Shown here: positions 55,733 to 64,000 of the stretch, piece after piece
Position numbering within the stretch: the first letter of the stretch is position 1
Layout: every line of letters starts with the position of its first letter
NCBI RefSeq assembly: GCF_000499845.2
Contig: NC_023750.2
Span: 31,260,369 to 31,324,368 of the forward strand
Direction of reading: 5' to 3'
Origin: Phaseolus vulgaris
Lineage: Eukaryota; Streptophyta; Magnoliopsida; Fabales; Fabaceae
DNA length: 64,000 bases
Position numbers and translations under genes: made by a program
The notes under the pieces: model-generated
The model's input: only the letters and a program-made list of their open reading frames with translations
Databases searched by the model: none
Told to the model about the DNA's origin: nothing

Positions 55733-56672
55733 ATGAGGAACACGAGGCAAGGTCCACTGGGATCTGAGGGGAACAATGCCCCCACTATACAACAACTTAT
55801 GGAAACTGTGAGGGCTCTCCAAGAAGCCAATGAGCAGTACAAGCGGGAGCAGGAGCGGATCCAACGAGAGGCTAGAGCTGAGCAGGAAAGGCTAAGTATA
55901 GATGCAGTGACAGAAGCGTTGGCAACAGCTAAAGCTGAGCAAGAAAAGCTTATGGCAGAAGCTCGAGCTGAGCACTTGCTCAGGCAAGATCAGCTGATGG
56001 TGGAGATAGACGTTTCACAAGTAAGCAGTGAGGAGTTGCGCAAGACCAACGAGGAATTGCGCAAGAACTTACAACAACTTGATGAATGCTCTACAGTGGA
56101 GCGAGGCCCGATTGCTCTTCTAAGAGCTCGCCCCAAGCCATTCTCGTAGGCGATTATGGACGCTCTCGTACCAACTAACTACATAACGCCCAATATTTTT
56201 TTACGGGCGTAAAAGACCTCGAAAGCCATCTTACAGCGTTCAATGCCCAAATGATCATTTCAGGAGGAACATACGCCATCTATTGCACGATGTTCATAGG
56301 TACGTTCACAGGCACAACTCTGTAGTGGTTCAGTGGCCTTCTTGACAGCCACATCACCTCCCTCGACTAGTTTTCTGAGTTGTTCAGGGAACAATTCATT
56401 GTTAACTAGGCCCGACCATCAGTCTCCTTTGATCTTTTCAGCGTGAAGCAGAGGCAAGATGAGTCTCTAAAGGATTATTTGAACAAGTTTGGGGCGTTCA
56501 TAGTGAAGCTCCAGACCCAGGATGAACCCTTGATGGTCCACCCACGCCTTTAGGCAGAGATTCATGGCAGGACCGTTCAGCGACCCACTGATCAGGAATC
56601 CAGCAAGGATGTTTACTGAGATACGTTGTCGAGTTGTTGCCTACATTGGTGCAGAAGAAGCAGTGTCTGATA
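55733..56672 (+). pseudogene. Element C Gag (degenerate, interrupted by copia element D)
   Basis: Starts MRNTRQGPLGSEGNN at 55733. The N-terminus is a long heptad-like helix (EQYKREQERIQREARAEQ), then an in-frame TAG at 56147-56149. Beyond it, pieces of the Gag domain are recognisable in shifting frames: HLTAFNAQM, SFDLF, GPFSDPLIRNPARMFTEI, all matching A and B. There are many stops, several at Gln codons. The coding sequence ends abruptly at 56672, where the D LTR begins. Confidence 0.82.
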
Positions 56673-57767
56673 TGTTGAGCATGGGAGCTTTGATGTTTCA
56701 AATCCAAGTTAAAGCTTGAAGTTGTGCTACTTTTTGTTTGGGTTTAGATTAGGATGTTTAGAATCTATGTTAAGATCAATTCTTAATCCTTGCACAAAGC
56801 TTAATCAATATGTTTTAAATAAACAAAGTGTTTTTCCAAGCAAAGGGAAAACAACCGGTTGATTTATCGATATAATCGGCTGTTTGTCACTTAGCTGACT
56901 TAAAGGTTTTGAAACTGTTTTTTGAATTGGTTATGTAACTACCTAACCCATTCAACCGGTTAAATCGTGGTTTCAACCGGTTAAATGTGTGTTTTGATAA
57001 CAGTTTTTTGAAAACCTGTTTTAGCTGTTTTGAATGTGATCAAAACTGTTTTAGCTCATTAATGTTGCCTTAAACGACTAGATTTCAAGTGCTATAAATA
57101 TAGCCTTTCTTTCAAAACAAATGACAAGTTTTTACACAGTTTGAAATAGAGATTGAGATTTGTTTTTGAAAGAAGTTTTCAAAGGTTTTGCAAGATTGTT
57201 GTTAAAGCTTTGCACTGGTACAAGATCTGATCATAGGGCTTCCTGTTTTGTATAATCTCAGGTGTTTTCTATCCCTTTCAAAGTTCTTGTAATTGTTCTT
57301 TCATTACAACTGTAAGTGTGTAAAATCCTGCAAAGTTAGAGGGTGTTATGTCTTGAGGTGTGTAGAGTTGTAAAGAGGGTGAGTGGGTCTTGTGGTTTTC
57401 AAGGTCACCTCTTTGTGGTGTGTTTGTGTAATCTGGATTTGATTACTAGTGCAACTCAGAGGTTGTTCTGAGAACTGGATGTAGCTCAAGGTTGAGTGAA
57501 CCAGTATAAAACTTTTGTGTAAATCTCTCTTTCTCTAACACCTTATAACTGATTGTGTTAATTCTGTTTCTGTTGCTAGTATAAACAACCGATTAAAACG
57601 CAATTTCAATCGGTTAAAATTCTGTAACACTTTCTGTATCATTGTTGGATTGCTTTCCTTAAGTGCTTATCTATGATTGTTTGATAAAGGTTCTATCTTA
57701 ATCATGTTTTGCGAAAATCTTTGATAAACAATTCACCCCCCTCTTGTTTAAGCCATCTATTCTAACA
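56673..57767 (+). repeat. 5' LTR of element D (1095 bp)
   Basis: TGTTGAGCATGGGAG...CTATTCTAACA, followed at once by the PBS. GCTATAAATATAGCC (about 57091-57105) is a likely TATA region. Three copies of AACCGGTT (56853, 56954, 56975) lie upstream of it. Confidence 0.85.
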
Positions 57768-57785
57768 ATTGGCATCAAGAGATAG
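57768..57785 (+). other. Met-tRNA-type PBS of element D
   Basis: ATTGGCATCAAGAGATAG resembles the ATTGGTATCAGAGC motif of plant copia elements and abuts the LTR end. Confidence 0.75.
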
Positions 57786-57836
57786 GTTCTTGAAAAATAT
57801 TCAAGTTTATGTTTTTTTCTGGTAAAATCTTTTTAC

Positions 57837-58445
57837 ATGACTGACAAGTTTCCTTTTGGGGAAGGTGCTTCCATAAACATGCCACCACTGTTTTCTGGGG
57901 TTAATTACCAGTTTAGGAAGGCGAGAATGAAAATCTTTATGCATTCAACTGATAAGGGTATATGGGAAACAATTGAAAATGGTCCCTTTATACCTCAAGT
58001 GAAAAGAGATGAGGTTTTAATTGATAAACCTTCATCTGATTGGACTGAGGTTGAAAGTAAAAAAGCCAAATTTGACTGGATTTCCAAGAATATAATAACC
58101 TCTGCCTTGAGTTGTGATGAATTTTTCAGGGTATCACAGTGTAGCTCAGCAAAGGAAATGTGGGACATCCTTGAAGTCACACATGAAGGGACAAACGATG
58201 TCATGCGAGCTAGAAAGCATGCTCTTATACAAGAGTATGAAATTTTTAGAATGTAGAAGGGAGAAACCATTTGTGATGTGCATAAGAGGTTCTCTCACAT
58301 AGTGAATCACTTGATGAGTCTTGGTAAGAATTTTGACAAGGAGGAACTGAACATCAAGATATTAAAATGTCTTGATAGAACATGGCAGCCTAAGGTCACT
58401 GCCATCTCTGAATCGAAAGATTTAACATCAATGACTGCTGCATCA
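57837..58445 (+). pseudogene. Element D copia Gag (one stop, then interrupted)
   Basis: Starts MTDKFPFGEGASINMPPLF. It has the copia Gag signature YQFRKARMKIFM (usually YxxWK.RM, so Trp is replaced by Arg), IWETIENGPFIP, SAKEMWDILEVTHEGT and, after an in-frame TAG at 58254-58256, KGETICDVHKRFSHIVNHL and TWQPKVTAISESKDL. The same frame continues to about 58445, where SMTAA runs into the E LTR. Gag would form the particle; this copy is dead. Confidence 0.85.
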
Positions 58446-59503
58446 TGTAAGAATATATGACCTTTAATAAGAGGGGGGGGGGGGTTGAATTGTTTAAAGG
58501 GGGGTTTTTCAAAACTTTTTTAGGTTTAATAAAATTATTTTTATAAATCCAGAACAGGAATCAAGTTAGCCAAGAACTCAAGCAATTATGCAGCAATACA
58601 TAGAAAAACAATCGGTTGTTTCTTCGACACATTCAGTTGTTTGTATCAAATAACCTTAAAACAGAATTAAAATGAGTTCAGGGTAAGAGAGAATCACATA
58701 AACAACTTATACTGGTTCACTCTTAAGCCAAGAGCTACATCCAGTCCCCAGAATACCACTGGGTAATCCACTAAGCAATCAAACCAGATTACAAAACACA
58801 ACCCACCAAAGTCATACCTTGAACCCTTAAAGAAACACACTACCTTTGGCAAACCACACCAAAAGTATTGATCTTGAACACCTCAAGAACACACAATACT
58901 CATTGGCAACACAACACCAGAAATACAATAGGTTTAGAAAGGATTACACATGATCACAGTACAATCTGAATTGAATACAATTGCAATCGTATTCCACTCT
59001 CTCTTGAAAATCCAAAGCTTAATGTGAATCTTGAAATCTTAGAATCAAATTTGTCTAACTGAATTTCTCAAAGCTGTTTCTTATATGTTTGAAAACATAA
59101 ACAAACCATTTATATTTTCCAAAGATTGGTCAGAGCATTTAATGAAGGAGCATATTCAGTTAGAAAACATTTAAAATAGATTCACCATTCAAAATTGAAT
59201 TATGTTAGAATTTGCAAAGAAACAATCGATTGAAATCACGAAACAACCGATTGTTTTGGCTTGACAGTTAAGTCAACCAAACCAAACACCTTTCAACCTT
59301 TTTCAAAAACTCCTAAGAGTAAAACAACCGGTTGATTTGACAAAACAACAGATTGTTTTTCACTTAGTTGGAAAAACACTTAATTTAAAAAAGGTTTTAA
59401 TTCACATCAGTTATAGATTCAACAAAGGAGTGGATCACACTTTATTCTACCAGCCTTTCATCAAACACCTTAGATTTGGATTCTTCAAAGCACTTGATCA
59501 ATA
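58446..59503 (-). repeat. 3' LTR of element E
   Basis: On the minus strand it runs from TATTGATCAAGTGC (first TG mutated to TA) to CATATATTCTTACA. The final block (AAACAATTCAACCCCC...CTCTTATT) matches the end of the D LTR, so E and D are related families. It carries AACCGGTT at 59326-59333. Confidence 0.78.
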
Positions 59504-59514
59504 ATCTCCCCCTA
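59504..59514 (-). other. Polypurine tract of element E
   Basis: The minus strand TAGGGGGAGAT directly precedes the LTR. A second, similar tract (AAATAGGGGGAGAATA) occurs near 59800-59814. Confidence 0.7.
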
Positions 59515-59839
59515 TTTGATGAAGACAAATCCCTGGTTGTTTGTGTTGATCTTGATTGAATCTAAAACAACACCTGCAAAAAAAAAAAAAAAGCTATGCA
59601 ATGCAGAGAATCTCTCATAGTAGGTTATGATGGCACATAAATCAATTTTCTACACAATCATAACAGTAGAAAAACCAGCCAAAAAACTCATCTAAAACAC
59701 ACCAAACGATAACACCATACACACCAGATTGCAACAGAACATTAAATCAGAGTTATAGCAGGTTATAGCAGTTTGTAGGATAACACATAAACCATATTCT
59801 CCCCCTATTTTTCTTCACAAATAGACTTTAGGCAGAGAA

Positions 59840-60290
59840 AACAATTTTAAGAAAGATTTTGAGAGTCAAGAATGCCTAATTCATTTCTTAAAAAGAAAAA
59901 CGTGTCTTTTGGCAAAGGTTTTGTGAATATATCAGCAAGTTGCAGTCTTGTTTAAATGAATTTCATCTCACAATCTCCATTGTTCACATGATCTCTTATG
60001 AAGTGATGACGAATCTAAATGTGCTTTGTTCTTGAGTGCTGAATCTGATATTTTGTGAGATTTATAGCACTTGTATTGTCACAAAGCAAAGGAACCTTGC
60101 TAATCTTCAAACCAAAGTCTGCTATCTGCTATTTAAGCCAAAGAATTTGTGCACAACAACTTCCAGTAGCAATGTATTCAACTTTTACAGTGGAAAGAGC
60201 TACACAAGCTTGTTTCTTGCTATGCCAAGAAATGAAACTTGATCAAAGAAGATGACAAGTGCCACTTGTGCTTTTTCGTTCTAGCTTACA
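59840..60290 (-). pseudogene. Element E RNase H remnant
   Basis: Pieces of the copia RNase H C-terminus can be read on the minus strand in shifting frames: HSRTKHI (about 60020), then CEQWRL-like sequence and YIHKTFAKRHVF (about 59905), corresponding to the usual HSRTKHIDIRHHF and DIFTKPL motifs. There are several stops and frameshifts. Confidence 0.6.
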
Positions 60291-60592
60291 TCCTACAAAA
60301 TCAGAATCTTAATATCTAATTAAGTGTATAGAAGAGTGAGAAGGATACCATAGACCAACATTGATTGTTCTTTGAGATATTTGAGAACTCTTTTTTTAGC
60401 CTTGGGATGAGATTCCTTTGGATTTGCTTGATATCTTGCACATAGACACACGACAAACATGATATTCGGTCTACTTGCTATGAGATAGAGTAAGGAACCA
60501 ATTAATCATGTATATTTTGTTTGATCTACCCCTCTTCCAGCAACTTCAACATCCATGTAACAACTTGAAGGCCTAGGTGTGCTAGCTTCTTT

Positions 60593-61209
60593 TCAACTTT
60601 CCATTTCAAATTTCTTGATAATTTCTTTGCAATACTTTGATTGACATAGGAAAATTCCATCTTTGGATTGCTTGACCTGCAGTCCAAGAAAGAATGAAAG
60701 CTCCCCCATCATGGACATTTCAAACTCACCTTGCATGGCAGCCACAAATTTCTCACATAAACTATCTTTGGTAGCACAAAAAATGATGTCATCAACATAA
60801 ATTTGGACCAAAATAATTTCAGAATTTGCCTTCTTGATGAAGAGAGTTTTGTCAATCATCCCTCTCTCATAGCCATTAGATAAAAGAAAGTTACTAAGCC
60901 TCTCATACCACTGCCTTGAAGCTTGCTTAAGCCCATACAATGCCTTTTTCAGCTTATAAACATGATTGGGATGTTGATGATCTTCAAAGCCCGGTGGTTG
61001 CTCAACATAGACTTCTTCATTGATGATTCCATTGAGAAAAGCACTCTTAACATCCATTTGAAATAGTTTGAATCCACTCATACAAGCAAAAACCACCAAC
61101 AACCTTACAACTTCTAATCTTGCAACAGGAGCAAAGGTTTCACCATTATCAATTCCTTCTTCTTGATTGTAACCTTTGGCAACTAGCCTTGCCTTGTTTC
61201 TAGTAATCA
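60593..61209 (-). pseudogene. Element E Ty1/copia reverse transcriptase (5'-truncated)
   Basis: An open stretch of some 200 residues of copia [73 protein letters not shown], catalytic [12 protein letters not shown] and FLGLQVKQ. It is remarkably intact compared with the rest of E. The open frame extends upstream to 61444 only by running through C's LTR, so that N-terminal part is not protein-coding in origin. Confidence 0.9.
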
Positions 61210-61211
61210 CA

Positions 61212-61398
61212 ACCGAATACTTCTTAAATTCTAGTAAGTCCTTTACTGACTTGATCGTCACAGTGTAATCAACAGGTAGCTGTTTCAACGGAGCCGCGTT
61301 CCAGTGCAACACAACGCAGAGCAAATTCCAGAAGAGACAGACCAGGGCTAGAGCTTGTCGCCAAGGCCAACCGACGAGAAAGTCAATCGACAAGAACT
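61212..61398 (+). repeat. 3' part of the right LTR of element C
   Basis: Counterpart of 55472-55671. Its upstream part is missing at the junction with E. After GACAAGAACT (61398) the sequence becomes AT-rich flank, whereas the left copy continues into the PBS. Confidence 0.75.
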
Positions 61399-61809
61399 CG
61401 TATAAATAATTTAAAATGTTATTATTAAGTAAAATACATTTCATGATATAATTTAAAAAGGGGATAAAATCATCAATATGGTTGTTAAATAAATATAAAT
61501 TTAATATTGTATCATAAGAGATTATATCATAATTTAATAAAATCTACACAAGAAGAAATTAATCATATGCTTCAATATTTTGAGAATAAAAGTAATTTAT
61601 ATTCAATTTTAAATAACAGTCAATATTTTGATCAATAAAATGATTTTTAATTTTAATTCAACGCCTACAATAGAAATCGGCAATGGAAACAGAGAAAGGA
61701 TAATGAAAAAATAGCAAAATCAATGGTGATGATGGTGGCGTTGCATTCGTCGGAGAGAACGATGGTGGTGGAGAGAGAAAACGTCAGCATGTGTGTTTCT
61801 CTTACTAAA
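61399..61809. other. AT-rich flank
   Basis: No gene or repeat recognised. A GATGGTGG(A)GA-type purine-rich stretch occurs near 61720-61780. Confidence 0.5.
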
Positions 61810-62875
61810 TAATATAAATATGTACTGAGAAGAGGAAGAAGAAATGATGGAGATCAAGCTCAAGTGGACATGGAGGCCAATCAACAAGATCAAGAAGAGG
61901 TAGAGGCACAAATAGAGGATGCCCATGGAGGTCAAAGCCCACCTCAAAGGCTTACAAGAAGCATTTTCAAAGCTTTAGGAGCTAGGGGACAATTATTTTC
62001 TCTTTTTGTAATTTCTTTGGTTGAAGGTGCTTAGAGGGAAACATTAGAAACCTCTTTTGTTATAGCATCTTGTAGGATTTAATTAGGAGCTTTAGGAGGG
62101 GAGGTGCGTTAGTAGATAGGTGTAGGAGTAGAATAGGAGGTGCCAAAGTGAAGGAAGAGGTCACACCTTCCTCATGCCTTGTAATTGGCACCGGTTCTAG
62201 AACATGTTTAGGAGGGAAATTTGAATTTGTGTAGCTTGCATTTCAGCACCTTAGGCTATAAATAGAGGTGCTCCCTTTGTAAAATTCAGATTGGAATTGA
62301 GAGTAAAGAAACTATACTCAAATTTTGAGTGATCATTGGAGAGCTTTTGAGCCTTCTTCTCTAGTATTATCTTGAAGGATCCATGGTGTCCTCAAGTGGC
62401 GGCAGCACACTCATCTAGGAGCAACCATCATTCTAGTGGCGTGATCATTCAACCATACATCCATCTTCATGAGCATTCTCTTCTCCTTCCTTTCTTCTTT
62501 TGTTATTTCCTTGTCTTAGCTTGTTTCCTTGTTGTTTTTGGTTCGGTATTTTCAGATTTTAATTGTGTTGCTTCGGTTCCTTTGTGTTTCTTGTTGTTCT
62601 TCATCTTTCTTCTTCATTTTCCAGCTTTTGGTTCGGTACATCTTATTTTCCAGCATTCTATTTCAGTTTGCTTAGCTTTTGTTCCTTTTTGTTCGGTTCA
62701 ATTTGACTATAATTGGAACTTCCATATGAGTTTGTGTTTTGGCACTAGTTTTGGTGAGTTCTTGTTCATAGAACCTTGAACCAATTCTATGATAAAGTGC
62801 CTATCTCATAACCAACTCAAGATGATTCCTAAGAATGTCAAGAATCATTCTAATTGTGCTAGTGGAATCACATCA
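61810..62875 (+). repeat. LTR of element F (left boundary approximate)
   Basis: It ends ...GGAATCACATCA directly before a Met-type PBS. GCTATAAATAGAGGTGC (about 62254-62270) is the TATA region. Near its start (about 61850-61990) a coding-like stretch reads DQEEVEAQIEDAHGGQSPPQ and RLTRSIFKALGARGQLFSL, resembling the tail of gypsy polyproteins (P.TRS(R/K)). The left part may therefore be pol end from an adjoining copy, or pol may overlap the LTR. The true LTR start is unresolved. Confidence 0.55.
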
Positions 62876-64000
62876 TGTGGTATCAAGAGTTTAGGTGTGT
62901 TCTTGTTTAATTGTTGAGTTGTGTAGCACTTTATTTCAAGAGCTCTTTTAATTTCTTGCAATTTAAGTTTCTGTTTTAGGCTTATTTTGAGTTTGCTTGC
63001 TGTTTTAATTCTTTTGCCTATCATATGTTTGAGTATTTTCCTTTTTGAATCTTTACAAGTTTTGTCTTAGTCTTGTTTTTCCATAATTGTCATCACTTCT
63101 AGTAGTACTTTTGTTGATTTTATTGTTTCTTGCTTTGGTGTCATATAATTTTCTGAATTGATATTGATCCTTTGTGCATTTTCTGTTTTAGTTTGAGTTC
63201 ATGCTTGTATTCTAGACCTATACAAGCTCCTATACATCATTTTCCATTATGTCTTTGCTAGTTCATAATTATGTTTTTCATTCCTATTAGGATTCCTCTG
63301 TTTCTGAAAACGTGCTTACTGTTTTTCCTTATTGCAATTGTTTTACTCACTGGAAAATTCTAAAATTCTGGATTTGTGATATTCAAAGTGTTAGAAAAAG
63401 TAGAAAAAAGAATTACTCAAAAATTCAAAGTACACAAAAAATGATAAATAAAATAAAAAAAGTGTACAATTCTGCCGAAAAGAATACGGTAATCTGGCAG
63501 CGATTTTGAAAAATTTATCTCAATTAATTGGCTTACTGTTTTTAATTGATTCCAGTGCCATTATTGAGTTAACATCTTGAAGTTTCTGTGGTTTAAATTT
63601 CATAATCCAGTTCGCTCTACATCATTCCAGTTAAATCAGTGAATATCAAGCACAGTTTGCATAAAAAAAATAAAATTTCTAGTAGCTAAATTTTTTGTTT
63701 TCTTCATCTACTCTAGTGCTTTTCCTTGAGTATTCTTTTGTGTGCCTACTTTCTCATTGAGTTCTTTATTTTTCTTGATTGTCTTTCATTCCTTACTCTT
63801 TGAGTTTGTCTTACATATAGTTTTCCTTTTGCAATTACCTCTCTTTGCTTATACCTTTTCTTGTTTGTCTTTATTGTTTCATTGGTTTTGTGGTGGTTGC
63901 TTTTGAGATTGGTGTGCTTGCTTTGACATCTTTCATTTGAGGATTCCAAGACCTCAAGATCAGATTGGTGCAAGGACATTATTTCTTTGGTGCAAAGGGG
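62876..64000 (+). mobile_element. Element F: PBS and leader of an LTR retrotransposon running off the right edge
   Basis: TGGTATCAAGAGTTTAG (62878-62894) is a Met-tRNA-type PBS. About 1.1 kb of T-rich leader follows with no open frame of note. The gag gene must lie beyond 64000. Confidence 0.6.

Larger units (their letters stand above)
56673..58445 (+). mobile_element. Element D: Ty1/copia element, 5' LTR and gag only
   Basis: 5' LTR, PBS and most of a copia gag gene. The gag is interrupted at 58445 by antisense element E, and no other part of D remains in the window. It is inserted in the gag gene of C. Confidence 0.85.
58446..61211 (-). mobile_element. Element E: antisense Ty1/copia element, 3' half only
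   Basis: On the minus strand RT (from about 61209), RNase H remnants, a polypurine tract and a 3' LTR (59503-58446) follow in order. Gag, protease, integrase and 5' LTR are missing. The left end at 58446 is a clean insertion into D's gag. The right end is a non-terminal junction with C's LTR remnant at about 61210, made by later deletion. Confidence 0.83.
55308..61398 (+). mobile_element. Element C: collapsed Tat-like Ty3/gypsy element
   Basis: LTR remnants of the same family lie at about 55472-55671 and 61212-61398 in the same orientation (GAATACTTCTTAAATTCTAG, CTTGATCGTC, GAGCTTGTCGCCAAGG). A PBS (TTGCCGCCCACCGTGGGGCC) and a Gag gene follow the left one. Copia elements D and E fill the interior, and C's pol is missing. 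The upstream half of the left LTR was probably displaced to the left of 39667 by the O insertion. Confidence 0.7.

Noticed and set aside
1..64000. tRNA or rRNA genes
   Set aside because: No cloverleaf with A and B boxes and no rRNA-like sequence was noticed on reading. The tRNA-like pieces are retrotransposon primer sites.

Overview
This window is eukaryotic: a repeat-dense, AT-rich stretch of a plant nuclear genome. Plant-type families (an LRR receptor kinase of the PXC2/IRK type, Sec61-beta, an ascorbate oxidase exon, Tat-type Ty3/gypsy elements carrying an antisense extra gene) point to a dicot. The transposon styles suggest a legume, but that is a guess. Only two host genes are supported: an LRR receptor-like kinase (26843-29940, minus, one coding intron) and Sec61-beta (37513-37761, minus, with a 5'UTR intron). 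Nearly everything else recognisable is transposon.

Layout. 1-5887: Tat-like Ty3/gypsy element A (minus), running off the left edge, with 5' LTR, PBS, gag and a broken pol. 6044-13207: old LTR element G (minus) with 1.4-kb LTRs, a Met-tRNA PBS and a 5-bp target duplication. 13529-14461: a 933-bp CACTA element with an array of five near-perfect palindromes. 14575-17389: a second, left-truncated CACTA-like element holding an ascorbate oxidase exon and a Ty1/copia relic. 17390-26842: AT-rich DNA with a LINE relic, a possible copia relic and microsatellites. 26843-31000: the receptor kinase and its leader. 32827-33980: a solo LTR with a perfect 5-bp duplication and an internal minisatellite. 37513-38730: Sec61-beta.

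39668-55302 is a clean nest. Ty3/gypsy element O (TSD taaga) is split by Tat-like element B (43068-54607, TSD ctatc), which is itself split by a 615-bp hAT-type MITE (48000-48614, TSD ccttgaag). O appears to sit in the LTR of a further Tat-like element C. C's gag (from 55733) is broken by copia element D (LTR from 56673). D's gag is broken by antisense copia element E (58446 to about 61210). E is abruptly joined to the other LTR remnant of C (about 61212-61398), as if one deletion removed the middle of the stack. 61810-64000 holds another LTR and the start of its element F.

No autonomous, intact element is present: each coding region I followed has stops or frameshifts. Stops at glutamine codons are frequent, and several are CAG-to-TAG changes relative to a paralogue in the same window, as expected for decay of CHG-methylated cytosine. 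I found no previously undescribed defence-like or metabolic system. The most rewarding items are the dated nest, the antisense gene inside B, the palindromic CACTA array, the exon capture, and the receptor kinase without its catalytic aspartate.
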